From: Mycolicibacterium sp. CR10
GTDB taxonomy: Bacteria > Actinomycetota > Actinomycetes > Mycobacteriales > Mycobacteriaceae
Assembly: GCF_005222675.1 (NCBI RefSeq)
Contig: NZ_STGE01000039.1
Location: 1 to 64,000, forward strand
Length of the DNA stretch: 64,000 nucleotides
Direction of reading: 5' to 3'
The position numbers and the translations under genes were made by a program. Every line of letters starts with the position of its first letter. The first letter of the stretch is position 1. Below the pieces are notes generated by a model that saw only the letters and a list, made by a program, of their open reading frames with translations, had not been told where the DNA came from and did no database searches. Positions 42,265-51,668 of the stretch are shown here, one piece after another.

Positions 42265-43038
42265 GTGCGTCCTACACCGCAGTGCTGGCTGACCGACATG
42301 GACGGCGTGCTCGTCCGCGAGGAACACGCGCTACCTGGCGCCGCTGAATTCCTGCAACGGCTGGTCGAACTCGAGCGGCCCTTTCTCGTGCTGACCAACA
42401 ACTCGATCTTCACACCGCGCGACCTGGCGGCCCGGCTGTTGCGTTCGGGGCTGACAGTCCCCGAGGAATCCATCTGGACGTCGGCGCTGGCCACCGCGAC
42501 GTTTTTGGCCGATCAGTTGCCCGGCGGATCGGCCTATGTCATCGGCGAAGCGGGCCTTACGACAGCGTTGCACGAAGCCGGCTACACACTGACCGACGTC
42601 GGCCCGGACTTCGTGGTGCTGGGCGAGACCCGCACCTACTCGTTCGAAGCCATCACCAAGGCCGTCCGGCTGATCCTCGGCGGCGCGCGCTTCATCGCGA
42701 CCAATCCCGACGTCAGCGGCCCCTCGGCCGAGGGTCCGCTGCCCGCCACCGGATCGGTGGCCGCGATGATCACCAAGGCCACCGGCCGGGAGCCCTATTT
42801 CGTCGGAAAACCCAACCCGATGATGTTCCGCAGCGCGCTCAACCGGATCGAGGCGCACTCGGAAAACACCGTGATGGTCGGCGACCGGATGGACACCGAC
42901 GTCGTCGCGGGCATCGAGGCGGGCCTGGAGACCATCCTGGTGCTGACGGGGTCCACCGATCTCGAAGACATCGAGAAGTACCCGTTCCGGCCGAGTCGGG
43001 TGCTGCCGTCGATCGCCGAAGCCATCGAACTGGTCTAG
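42265..43038 (+). CDS. HAD-IIA family hydrolase (NagD-like)
   Basis: 257-residue HAD phosphatase. Motif I is CWLTDMDGVLV (DMDG), motif II LTNNS, motif III K in VGKPNPMMF, motif IV VGDRMDTDVVAG. The cap is type IIA as in NagD/p-nitrophenyl phosphatases. GTG start 42265. Substrate unknown. Stands alone between P450 (3) and the CoA-transferase. Confidence 0.88.
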   Translation: MRPTPQCWLTDMDGVLVREEHALPGAAEFLQRLVELERPFLVLTNNSIFTPRDLAARLLRSGLTVPEESIWTSALATATFLADQLPGGSAYVIGEAGLTTALHEAGYTLTDVGPDFVVLGETRTYSFEAITKAVRLILGGARFIATNPDVSGPSAEGPLPATGSVAAMITKATGREPYFVGKPNPMMFRSALNRIEAHSENTVMVGDRMDTDVVAGIEAGLETILVLTGSTDLEDIEKYPFRPSRVLPSIAEAIELV

Positions 43039-43062
43039 GCCGGCGCTTGCTAGCTTGAGCGG

Positions 43063-44268
43063 ATGACCGGTGCAATCGACCCGACCAGGCCGTTGGCCGG
43101 AGTGCGGGTCGTCGAGATCTCCAGCTTCGTGGCGGTGCCGCTGGCGGGGATGACGCTGGCCCAGCTCGGGGCCGACGTGGTCCGCGTCGATCCGATCGGG
43201 GGCGCGGCCGACTACCACCGTTGGCCGCTGACCGACGGCGGCGAGAGCATTTACTGGGCGGGGCTGAACAAGGGCAAGCGCTCGCTGGCGGTGGACATGC
43301 GCTCCGAACAAGGGCAGCAGCTCGTCGCCCGGCTGATCGCCGACAGCGGGGTGTTCATCACCAATGTCGCAGGCCGCCAATGGCATTCCCACGAGACGCT
43401 GAGCCGCCTGCGGCCGGACCTGATCCACGCGGAGGTGTCGGGACGCGCAGACGGCGGCACCGGGGTGGATTACACCGTCAACGCCGCGATCGGCTTCCCC
43501 CTGGTGACCGGCCCCGCCGAGCTGACCTCGCCCGTCAACCACGTACTACCCGCGTGGGACGTCACCTGCGGGATCTACGTGGCGCTGTCGGTGGTCACCG
43601 CGCTGCGACACCGCGACGCGACCGGAGAGGGCCAGCGCATCAGCATTCCTCTGGAGAACGTGGCACTGGCGACCGCGGGCAACCTGAGTCTGCTCACCGA
43701 GGCGATGGTCAATGGGACGTCGCGGCAACGCATCGGCAACGCCGTGTACGGCACCTACGGGCAAGACTTCACCAGCAGTGACGGTGTCGCGTTCATGGTC
43801 GTGGCGCTGACGGGCCGCCACTTTCGCGACCTGACCGAGTTGACCGGTACCACGGAAGCCGTTGCCGCACTGGCCGACTCGCTGGGCGCTGATTTCACCG
43901 ACGAGGGTGAGCGCTACCGGCACCGGGGCGCGCTGGGTGCGCTGTTCGGCGAATGGTTCGCCGCCCACACCGGCGACGAGATCATCGCCGGGCTTTCGGC
44001 CACCTCGGTGCTCTGGGAGCGCTACCGGACGTTCGCCGAGACCGCGACTGATGCCAGGGTCACCGCCAACCCGATGTTCACCGAGCTCGACCAGCCGCGG
44101 GTCGGTCGCTACCTCGCGCCCGGGCTGCCCGTGTCCATCGACGGAACGTATCCGGCTGCGGCGCCCGCACCGGCACTCGGCGACGACACCGCCGCCGTGC
44201 TGGGCGACTGGTTGTCGCTGGCCGCCGACGAGGTCGACGGACTCATCCGATCGGGCACCGTCGCATGA
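43063..44268 (+). CDS. CaiB/BaiF CoA-transferase family protein
   Basis: 401-residue class III CoA-transferase. RVVEISSFVAVPLAGMTLAQLGADVVRVDPIGG is the family N-terminus, and GGTGVDYTVNAAIGF holds the Asp used for acyl transfer. IGNAVYGTYGQDF and the VWERYRTFAET-like end follow. It would move CoA between carboxylic acids; alpha-methylacyl-CoA racemases are in the same family. The start codon of the thioesterase overlaps its stop (ATGA). Confidence 0.9.
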   Translation: MTGAIDPTRPLAGVRVVEISSFVAVPLAGMTLAQLGADVVRVDPIGGAADYHRWPLTDGGESIYWAGLNKGKRSLAVDMRSEQGQQLVARLIADSGVFITNVAGRQWHSHETLSRLRPDLIHAEVSGRADGGTGVDYTVNAAIGFPLVTGPAELTSPVNHVLPAWDVTCGIYVALSVVTALRHRDATGEGQRISIPLENVALATAGNLSLLTEAMVNGTSRQRIGNAVYGTYGQDFTSSDGVAFMVVALTGRHFRDLTELTGTTEAVAALADSLGADFTDEGERYRHRGALGALFGEWFAAHTGDEIIAGLSATSVLWERYRTFAETATDARVTANPMFTELDQPRVGRYLAPGLPVSIDGTYPAAAPAPALGDDTAAVLGDWLSLAADEVDGLIRSGTVA

Positions 44269-45086
44269 GCACGCTGCTGGACCTACTCGACGTGGCCGCC
44301 GGCCCCTCGGACACCTTCCAGGGTCGGGGCAGCGGCCCCGATGGGAAGCGCGCCTACGGCGGCCAGCTGGTTGCACAGAGCCTCGCCGCGGCGGCCCGCA
44401 CCGTGGACACGGTCAAAGCGCCCACCACCATGCATCTGCAGTTTCTGCGTGGTGGCGACGCCGGAGAACCCGTCGACTACACGGTGGCGCGGGTGTTCGA
44501 CGGCCGCACCGCCGCGTCCCGGCGGGTCGACGCCGTCCAGGACGGACGCCTGCTGACCACGGCCACAATCTCTTTCGCCGCCCCACTGCCCGGCCCCGAG
44601 CACGGCCACCGGGAGCCGATGCCCGACGATCCCGACACGCTGGCGCGCACCGGGCCCGCCGGTCCCGCACCATCGATGCCACTCGACGAACTCGACATCA
44701 GGGTCGCCGACGAGGGCGCCGGCGACCAGTTCATCCGCAGAATGTGGTGGCGGGCGACCGTGGCCCTGCCCGATGACCCACTGCTGCACACCCTGATCGC
44801 CGGGTACGTCACCGACGTGTATCTGATCGATCCGGCGCTGCAGGTCCACGGGCATTCGATGCGCTCGAGAAGTCACCGCAGCGGAACCACCGACTCCTCG
44901 GTGTGGTTTCACCGCGCGGTGCGTGCCGATCGGTGGAACCTGCTCGAGTGCCGGTCGCCGGCTGCCGCGCGTGGCCGCGGCGTCGTCACCGCGAGCCTCA
45001 TCGGACAGGACGGACTGATCGCCGCGACACTGACCCAGGAGGGGCTCATCGCAGAGCGGGAGCCTGCGCCGAGTCCGGTGGGCTGA
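44265..45086 (+). CDS. acyl-CoA thioesterase (TesB-like)
   Basis: 273-residue double-hotdog thioesterase II family protein: YGGQLVAQSLAAAARTV and MHLQFLRGGDAGEPVDYTVARVFDGRTAASRRVDAVQDGR in the first hotdog; DSSVWFHRAVRADRWNLLECRSPAAARGRG near the C-terminus carries the family Asp/Ser/Gln region. Coupled to the CoA-transferase. Its 3' end overlaps the convergent fused ligase by 41 bases. Confidence 0.9.
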   Translation: MSTLLDLLDVAAGPSDTFQGRGSGPDGKRAYGGQLVAQSLAAAARTVDTVKAPTTMHLQFLRGGDAGEPVDYTVARVFDGRTAASRRVDAVQDGRLLTTATISFAAPLPGPEHGHREPMPDDPDTLARTGPAGPAPSMPLDELDIRVADEGAGDQFIRRMWWRATVALPDDPLLHTLIAGYVTDVYLIDPALQVHGHSMRSRSHRSGTTDSSVWFHRAVRADRWNLLECRSPAAARGRGVVTASLIGQDGLIAATLTQEGLIAEREPAPSPVG

Positions 45087-47535
45087 GGCGACGCATCCAC
45101 AGGCGGCTGCGCAACGCCGTCACCGCCGCAGTCAACGCGACGCCCACGATGACCGACACGATGACGCCGACGAGGTGATGGCTGCCGAACAGCGGATACA
45201 CCTGGTAGTGCGTCAGGTAGATGTACAACGACGCCTCGGCGACGACCCCTGCCGCGACTGCGAACGCCGCCGGGCACCGGACCGCAGGGAGCCAGATCAG
45301 GAGCACCAGCCCGGCGATCACCAGCGCCTCCCGCAGGGTGGTGTCGAAATACCCCTGCAGGCCCGCGATCAGCACAACGGTGACCACTGTGCGCTGCTGA
45401 AGCGTCGTGGCCTTCGCCGCGGCCCAGCCCGCCGCGAAAAACCAGAACGCCAGGATCGTGAACCAGGCGTCGCGGCCCAGGCCGAGCCCCAGCACGTCGT
45501 AGCGCAGCGCGAGGCCGAACGCAAGGAACCCTGCGGCCAGGCCGAACGAATACCGTCGTTCGAGTCGGTCCATCGCAGGCAGCCAGAACAGCACAGCCAG
45601 CGCGACGAGTATCCACACCACCACCTCGACGAACCACAGGCGCCCTGCGGTCATGCTGTCGTGCGGACCGAGAAACTTGTTGGCCAGCAACAGATTCGTG
45701 AGGTGATAGTCGTGCGTGAACACCAGGACTATCGCGATCCACACCACGGACGGCACCGCAATCCACCCGATCGTGGTGCGCAGGTGGCGAATCCGGACTG
45801 CTCTGGGGACAGGAGTCAGACAGAAGCGGCCGAAGTTGTAGCCGGCCACGCCGAGGAGTATGTGGGCACCGCCCCACAGAGTGAACAGTTCCGCGTGCGA
45901 TCCGACGACCATGATGATCGCCGCTGCACGTAGTGCCACGCTGGTTTCCAGCGTGGCGCCCCATGACTGCCACCACCTCGGCTTCGGCGCAGGCAGGGCT
46001 TCGAGTTCGCGTAGGGACAGTCGCTGCCAGTCGGCAGGAAGCCGGCCGAGGGCACGCTCGAGTCGTACCGACATCGTCACGTAGGTCAGGGAGTTCCCGC
46101 CGAGCTCGACGAAGCTGGCGTCACGGTCGATGTCGGCCGGGTCGAGTTGCAGCACGTGGGCGAACATCGCTGGCAGGCGCAAACTCTGCGGCTCTGCGGC
46201 CCCGGAGTCGGCGGCCAGCGCCCGGGCGGTCTGGTAGTCCGGTTTCCCTGACGGCAGGGTCGGCAGTTCCTGGATGCATGCGGCGTCGATGACCCCGGCG
46301 GGCAGCCCCGTCACGTCGGATGTCAGGCGTCGCACGTCGCGGGGATCATCAGCGCACGCCGCAACTGCGAGACGGTCGCCGTTGTCGGTGCACAACGCGG
46401 GCACGCCCTTGTCGCGCAACGCCGTCTCGACCTGGTGCAGATCGATGCGTAGACCGTAGATCTTGACGAAACGGCTTGTGCGCCCGATGACTTCGTAGAG
46501 TCCGTCGCGGCCGCGTCGGGCGATGTCACCGGTGTGCAGTGCGTCGACCGTGGCGCCCAGCGCCAGGTCGTCGACGTCGTGGGCGTATCCCATCATGACG
46601 TTGGCGCCGCGGTACACCAGTTCGCCGGAACCGTCGTCGGGCCATCCGTCGAGCGGCTCCAGGGAGAACGACCCGCCGGGGATCGCGCGGCCGATCGCGT
46701 CGGGCCTGGTGCGCGCGAGTTCCGCTGGCAGATAGGCCATCCTGGCGGTTGCCTCGGTGGCCCCATACATCACGATCAGCTGCCAGCCGCGCCGCTCGCC
46801 GAGGGTGGCGAACTGCCGAACGCGTTCCGGCGGCATGCGTCCACCCGCCTGGGTCAGGTAGCGCAGATGGGGGAGATCCATCTCCGCGAAGCCGACCCGT
46901 TCCAGGAGTTCGAACGTGAACGGAACCCCGGCGAATGTCGTGCCGCGATGCCGGCGCAACAGCTCCCAGAATTCGGCGTCGGCCACCGACCGCTCGGTCA
47001 GGATGATCGCCGCACCCACCAGCAGATGGCTGTGGATCACCGACAGTCCGTAGCAATACGACATCGGTAATGTGGTTGCCGCCCGGTCGGTTTCGCGGAT
47101 CCCGAGGTATCTGGCGATGGCTTTCGCGTTCGCGATCAGGTTGGCGCGCGAGAGTCGGACGAGCTTTGGGGAGCCGGTGCTTCCGGAGGTGGACATCAGC
47201 AGCGCGAGGTCGTCGTGCAGCACATGACCGCCGCCGGGGCGGACGTGGACACCGGTTCCGTCGATCACGACGTCGGGACGATAGGCCGCGATGATGCCCG
47301 TGTGGTCGCGGCCCCTGGGTACCGGGAGCACGACGTGGTGGCCGGCCAGGGCACCCAGGTAGTGGACCAGCGTGCGGATGTCGTTGCGGGTTTCCAGCAG
47401 GATCAGGCGGCGACGCTCGCCCAATGCGTGGGCGGCGGTCTCGACCCGGTCAGCCAACTCGGAGTAGGTGAGTTGCTGCGAACCGGTGAGCACCGCCACG
47501 CGGTCGCCGTGGCGACGCAGGTGCTCGACCAGCAT
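45046..47535 (-). CDS. three-domain adenylation / carrier / membrane acyltransferase protein
   Basis: 829 residues. Residues ~1-435: AMP-forming ligase with P-loop MSTSGSTGSPKL, YGATEATARM, LHTGD, GRTSRFVKIYGLRIDL and the late Lys in PSGKPDY. ~450-525: phosphopantetheine carrier with FVELGGNSLTYV (Ser as arm site). ~535-820: acyltransferase-3-like integral membrane domain with about 9-10 helices, beginning VALRAAAIIMVVGSHAEL (conserved His). One chain could activate an acid, hold it as a thioester and transfer it at the membrane. Function not assigned; it may decorate a lipid, sugar or amino acid. Confidence 0.85.
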   Translation of the reverse strand: MLVEHLRRHGDRVAVLTGSQQLTYSELADRVETAAHALGERRRLILLETRNDIRTLVHYLGALAGHHVVLPVPRGRDHTGIIAAYRPDVVIDGTGVHVRPGGGHVLHDDLALLMSTSGSTGSPKLVRLSRANLIANAKAIARYLGIRETDRAATTLPMSYCYGLSVIHSHLLVGAAIILTERSVADAEFWELLRRHRGTTFAGVPFTFELLERVGFAEMDLPHLRYLTQAGGRMPPERVRQFATLGERRGWQLIVMYGATEATARMAYLPAELARTRPDAIGRAIPGGSFSLEPLDGWPDDGSGELVYRGANVMMGYAHDVDDLALGATVDALHTGDIARRGRDGLYEVIGRTSRFVKIYGLRIDLHQVETALRDKGVPALCTDNGDRLAVAACADDPRDVRRLTSDVTGLPAGVIDAACIQELPTLPSGKPDYQTARALAADSGAAEPQSLRLPAMFAHVLQLDPADIDRDASFVELGGNSLTYVTMSVRLERALGRLPADWQRLSLRELEALPAPKPRWWQSWGATLETSVALRAAAIIMVVGSHAELFTLWGGAHILLGVAGYNFGRFCLTPVPRAVRIRHLRTTIGWIAVPSVVWIAIVLVFTHDYHLTNLLLANKFLGPHDSMTAGRLWFVEVVVWILVALAVLFWLPAMDRLERRYSFGLAAGFLAFGLALRYDVLGLGLGRDAWFTILAFWFFAAGWAAAKATTLQQRTVVTVVLIAGLQGYFDTTLREALVIAGLVLLIWLPAVRCPAAFAVAAGVVAEASLYIYLTHYQVYPLFGSHHLVGVIVSVIVGVALTAAVTALRSRLWMRRLSPPDSAQAPALR

Positions 47536-47619
47536 CGAGGAGATCCTTTTCGCGCGGCAGGTGAGGACAGGCTTACCAATGTGACCTTACCTGCAGCCTG
47601 ATCGCTCCCGAGCGGGGTC

Positions 47620-48444
47620 CTACATACGGCCGTGGCGGCTCCTGATGAAGCTGTACACACCGAATGCGGCGATCCCCAGCGCCGCCGCGATCAGCAGGAA
47701 CTTTCCGAACGGCGCCTGACCCAGCGTCTTGACCGCGGCGTCGAGCCCGGTCGACTTCGACGGGTCGGCCTGCAGGGTCGCCACAATCACCAGGAGACCG
47801 GCGCCACCGAGCACCAGGCCCTTGGCGACGTAGCCGGCGATACCGATGCCGACGACGGCGGTCCCGCCGGATACCCGCAGGTCGTCCAGGAACTTCTGCG
47901 ACACCCCTTTGTAGACGTGGTAACCGCCGACCGCTGCGACACCCAGGCCCACGGCGATCAGCAGGGCCTTGCCCCACCCGGACTGCATCAGCTGGGCGGA
48001 CAGGCCCGCATTCTGTTGGCTACTCGACTGCCCGCTGCCCATCGCGAACCGCGCCGCTGACAGAGCGATCGCGAAGTTGGCGACCGCCAAACCGAGCGAC
48101 TTCACACGTTTCCACGCCGGATTGTCGTCCTTGGCGCCGGAGCGCTCGCCGGGTTTGGAACCGATCACCGCCTCGGCGATGCGCCACAGGCCGAGCGCGA
48201 CGAGGCCTGCAGCGGCAACCCACAGCGCGACCTTGCCGCCTGTTTGGCTGCCCAGGGTTGCCAGCGCGCCGGACTGGTCGGCGTTCCCGCCGCCACCGGT
48301 GAACGCGAGTTGCAGAACGATGTAGCCGATCAGCACATGAAGGACACCGCTGGCAGCGAAGCCCGCCCGCGCGGTGTATTCGAACGCGTCGCTGTCGGTG
48401 GCCCGATCAGCGATGCCTTCTGCGGATGAAGATCTGGTGGCCAT
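47620..48444 (-). CDS. DUF1206 family membrane protein
   Basis: 274 residues in three repeats of a two-helix unit, each starting ARAGFAASGVLHVLIGY / GLAVANFAIAL... / VGIGIAGYVAKGLVLG and ending with a basic YHVYKG or YSFIRSR segment: six helices in all, as in DUF1206. AGGAGGGGCGTC precedes ATG 48444; the frame continues upstream to 48972 only because of GC bias over yraN. Function unknown. Confidence 0.85.
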   Translation of the reverse strand: MATRSSSAEGIADRATDSDAFEYTARAGFAASGVLHVLIGYIVLQLAFTGGGGNADQSGALATLGSQTGGKVALWVAAAGLVALGLWRIAEAVIGSKPGERSGAKDDNPAWKRVKSLGLAVANFAIALSAARFAMGSGQSSSQQNAGLSAQLMQSGWGKALLIAVGLGVAAVGGYHVYKGVSQKFLDDLRVSGGTAVVGIGIAGYVAKGLVLGGAGLLVIVATLQADPSKSTGLDAAVKTLGQAPFGKFLLIAAALGIAAFGVYSFIRSRHGRM

Positions 48445-48594
48445 GACGCCCCTCCTGGTCGGCGGATGGCACCGTGTACCCCGATTTTGACGAGGGCGAA
48501 ACCGCCCAGCGGCGGATTGGGGATGAACTGCAGGGTGGGGATAGCTCCGGTTCGGCGGCCCTTTCTGTCGTGGCTGCGCCGCAGAGTCGTCGGC

Positions 48595-48966
48595 ATGACG
48601 GGAACACAGAGTCGCGCCGAGATCGGGGCGTTGGGGGAGCAACTGGCGGCGGACCATCTGAGTCAGCTCGGGCTGCGGGTGCTGGCCCGCAACTGGCGCT
48701 GCCGCTATGGAGAGCTGGACATCATCGTCGCCGACGACGCCGCACGAGCGGTCGTGTTCGTCGAGGTGAAGACGCGCACGAGCGATCAGTTCGGCGGCGT
48801 CGAGCAGGCGGTGACCGCGACCAAGGTGCGGCGGCTGCGCCGGCTGGCCGGGATCTGGCTGGGTCAGCAGCAGGATAATTGGGCATCGGTGCGGATCGAC
48901 GTGATCACCATCCGGATCGGCCGTCGCCGTACCCCCGAGATCACCCACATCCAGGGGGTGGGTTGA
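48595..48966 (+). CDS. yraN: YraN family endonuclease-like protein
   Basis: 123 residues of the UPF0102 family (restriction-endonuclease-like fold, Holliday-junction nuclease relatives): GALGEQLAADHLSQLGLRVLARNWRCRYGELDIIV and VFVEVKTRT carry the acidic/Lys active-site pattern (E...D...E-x-K). ATG 48595 gives the family start. TGATG overlap to comM. First gene of the yraN-comM-dprA competence/recombination cluster, as Rv2898c-Rv2896c. Confidence 0.93.
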   Translation: MTGTQSRAEIGALGEQLAADHLSQLGLRVLARNWRCRYGELDIIVADDAARAVVFVEVKTRTSDQFGGVEQAVTATKVRRLRRLAGIWLGQQQDNWASVRIDVITIRIGRRRTPEITHIQGVG

Positions 48967-50474
48967 TGGCACTCGGGAGGGCGTTCTCGGTGGCGGTGTG
49001 TGGCGTGGAAGGGACGCTCGTCGAGATCGAGGCCGATATCAGCGGGGGGCTTCCCGGCGTGCATCTGGTCGGGTTGGCCGATGCGGCGCTTCAGGAATCG
49101 CGGGACCGGGTGCGCGCGGCGATCAACAACTGCAGCTTCACGTGGCCGATGTCGCGGCTGACGCTGGCGTTGTCCCCGGCGACGCTTCCGAAGGTTGGTT
49201 CGGTTTATGACATCGCGTTGGCAGCGGCGGTGCTCTCGGCCGAGCACACCAAATCCTGGGCCCGGCTGGAGAAGACGGTCCTGCTCGGCGAACTCGCCCT
49301 CGACGGCCGGGTCCGTCCCGTCAAGGGGGTCTTGCCTGCGGTCCTGGCTGCGGCGAGCCAGGGCTGGCCTGCGGTGGTGGTCCCGATCGAGAACCTGGCC
49401 GAGGCCAGCCTTGTCGACGGCATCGAGGTGTGGGGTGTGCGTAGCCTGACGCAGCTGCACGCCTGGCTCACCGGCAAAGGCGATCTCGACGGTCGCGTCG
49501 AGAGCCCCCAGCACACGCCCGAGTTGGTCGCGGACCTCAGCGATGTGGTCGGACAGACACCGGCGCGATACGCGGTGGAGGTGGCGGCAGCGGGCGCACA
49601 CAATCTGCTGATGACAGGGCCGCCAGGAGTGGGGAAAACCATGCTGGCGCAACGGCTTCCAGGGCTGCTGCCGCCGTTGTCGCCGGCGGAGTCGCTCGAG
49701 GTGACCGCGATCCATTCGGTGGCGGGTGTGTTGACCGGTGACGCGCCGCTGATCACCCGGCCTCCCTTCGTCGCGCCGCACCACACCGCCAGTGTTGCCG
49801 CGCTCGTGGGTGGCGGCGCCGGGATGGCGCGTCCGGGCGCACTCAGCCGTGCCCATCGCGGCGTGTTGTTCCTCGACGAATTCGCCGAGATCAACTCCGG
49901 CGCACTGGAGGCACTTCGCACTCCGCTGGAGGACGGCGAGATCCGCCTCGCCCGCCGCGACGGTGTGGCGCGGTATCAGTGCCGTATTCAACTGGTGCTG
50001 GCGGCCAACCTCTGTCCGTGCGCGCCACCCGACCCTCGCGACTGCTTGTGCGGGGCGGCTGAGAAGCGCCGCTACCGCAGCAAGCTCTCCGGCCCGCTGG
50101 TCGACCGGGTGGATCTCCGCGTCGAGATGCATGCCTCCCGCGCGGGATCGTTCACCGATGTCGAGGGGGAGCCGACCGCCGTTGTCCGCAAACGCGTCTG
50201 GACTGCACGGCAGGCAGCTGAAGAACGATGGCGCCCCTATGGCGTCGCGACCAATGCCGAGATCGGTGGTGCGCTGCTGCGCCGCAGGTTCCGGCCCGGT
50301 GCTGAGGCGATGAAGCCGCTCCGTACCGCGGTGGACCGCGGAGCGGTGAGCATCCGGGGGATGGACCGCACCGTGCGGGTCGCATGGACGCTCTGCGACC
50401 TCGCCGGCCGCACCTGCCCCAACAAGGAGGACGTCATGAAGGCCATGAGCTTCCGGCAGGGGGGCGGACACTGA
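48966..50474 (+). CDS. comM: Mg-chelatase-like AAA+ ATPase ComM/YifB
   Basis: 502-residue AAA+ helicase-like protein. N-terminal Lon-S5-type domain (ADISGGLPGVHLVGLADAALQESRDRVRAAINN), Walker A TGPPGVGKTM (about residue 218), Walker B GVLFLDEFAEIN, zinc-like Cys cluster AANLCPCAPPDPRDCLCG, and the C-terminal Mg-chelatase fold. In Vibrio ComM migrates branches during natural transformation. The TGATG overlap with dprA supports joint translation. Confidence 0.94.
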   Translation: MALGRAFSVAVCGVEGTLVEIEADISGGLPGVHLVGLADAALQESRDRVRAAINNCSFTWPMSRLTLALSPATLPKVGSVYDIALAAAVLSAEHTKSWARLEKTVLLGELALDGRVRPVKGVLPAVLAAASQGWPAVVVPIENLAEASLVDGIEVWGVRSLTQLHAWLTGKGDLDGRVESPQHTPELVADLSDVVGQTPARYAVEVAAAGAHNLLMTGPPGVGKTMLAQRLPGLLPPLSPAESLEVTAIHSVAGVLTGDAPLITRPPFVAPHHTASVAALVGGGAGMARPGALSRAHRGVLFLDEFAEINSGALEALRTPLEDGEIRLARRDGVARYQCRIQLVLAANLCPCAPPDPRDCLCGAAEKRRYRSKLSGPLVDRVDLRVEMHASRAGSFTDVEGEPTAVVRKRVWTARQAAEERWRPYGVATNAEIGGALLRRRFRPGAEAMKPLRTAVDRGAVSIRGMDRTVRVAWTLCDLAGRTCPNKEDVMKAMSFRQGGGH

Positions 50475-51592
50475 TGGATGAGGTCACGCGCCGAGCATGG
50501 GCCTATCTGTCACGCGTGGCAGAACCGCCCAACCCGCTACTGGCAGAACTGGTTGCCGCCGTGGGTGTCGTCGAGGCCGCGGGACAGATCCGCCGCCGTG
50601 ACGTCACCGGCCCACTGGCGCGGGCCACCGAGGCTCGCTTCGAACTCGACTGTGCGGACAAGGATCTCGAACTGCTCGACAGAATGGGCGGACGGCTGGT
50701 CACGCCCGAGGACGAGGAGTGGCCACACTTCGCCTTCGGCGCCTTCCGCGGCGTGAACCGCGAGAAGGGATTCCCGCCGCTTGTGCTGTGGGCCCTCGGC
50801 CCCTCACGGATGTGCGATGTCGCCGATCGGGCCGCCGCGATCGTCGGCACCCGGGCGGCCACCCATTACGGCGAGTACGTCGCTGGTGATCTCGCGGCGG
50901 GTCTGGTCGAGCGATATGTCGCTGTGGTGTCCGGCGGCGCGTACGGCATCGACGGGGCCGCTCATCGCGCCGCTCTGGCTTCCGACGGCGAGACCGTCGC
51001 AGTGCTCGCTGCGGGAATCGATGTCCCCTATCCGGCGGGGCATTCCGCGCTGCTGCACAGGATCGGGCGAAGCGGCCTGCTCGTCAGCGAGTACCCGCCG
51101 GGGGTACGGCCGACCCGGCGACAGTTCCTGGCGCGCAATCGATTGGTCGCCGCGCTGGCGGGAGCCACGGTCGTTGTCGAGGCGGGTGTGCGCAGCGGTG
51201 CGGCCAACACCGCGGCATGGGCCAAAGCGCTCGGCCGCCAGGTGTGCGCGGTCCCCGGACCCGTCACGTCGGCGTCCTCGGTGGGATGCCACGTGCTGAT
51301 CGCGGAAAACGACGCGGCGCTCGTCACTCGCGCGGCTGACATCGTCGAGCGGGTGGGCGACATGGGTGAGCTCGCGCCGGACATGACGCGGCCGACGACG
51401 GGTCTCGACGATCTGAGCGACGAGGAGCTCACGGTTTACGAGTCCCTCCCGGGCCGGGGCGCCCGGACTATCGATGAGATCGCCGTCACAGCCGGACTGC
51501 CGGCGACCGACATCATCGGCCCGCTGGCGATGCTCGACGTGCGTGGGCTGGTGACGCAGGTGGACGGCTGCTGGAAGCTCGTCAAACGTTGA
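50474..51592 (+). CDS. dprA: DNA-processing protein DprA
   Basis: 372 residues. The Rossmann-like DprA core is AAIVGTRAATHYGEYVAGDLAAGLVERYVAVVSGGAYGIDGAAHRAAL, then GIDVPYPAGHSALL, SEYPPGVRPTRRQFLARNRLVAAL and GRQVCAVPGPV. A C-terminal winged-helix (RTIDEIAVTAGLPATDIIGPLAMLDVRGLV) matches DprA domain 3. It loads RecA on single-stranded DNA. Start at ATG 50474 overlaps the comM stop. Confidence 0.95.
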   Translation: MDEVTRRAWAYLSRVAEPPNPLLAELVAAVGVVEAAGQIRRRDVTGPLARATEARFELDCADKDLELLDRMGGRLVTPEDEEWPHFAFGAFRGVNREKGFPPLVLWALGPSRMCDVADRAAAIVGTRAATHYGEYVAGDLAAGLVERYVAVVSGGAYGIDGAAHRAALASDGETVAVLAAGIDVPYPAGHSALLHRIGRSGLLVSEYPPGVRPTRRQFLARNRLVAALAGATVVVEAGVRSGAANTAAWAKALGRQVCAVPGPVTSASSVGCHVLIAENDAALVTRAADIVERVGDMGELAPDMTRPTTGLDDLSDEELTVYESLPGRGARTIDEIAVTAGLPATDIIGPLAMLDVRGLVTQVDGCWKLVKR

Positions 51593-51668
51593 GCCACGAC
51601 GGGAGGGCCCTGTGGCGACCGCAGCGCTCGTATAGTCGTCGTGGACAGCTGAGTAGGAGATGATTGAC

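Noticed and set aside
47536..47619. Possible IdeR (iron) box before the adenylation-acyltransferase gene (GGTAAGG and GGTAAGCC repeats)
   Set aside because: Only about half of the 19-base IdeR consensus matches; not enough to claim iron control.
48466..48594. N-terminal extension of yraN to ATG 48466
   Set aside because: The added residues are not in the family and overlap the promoter region of the DUF1206 gene.
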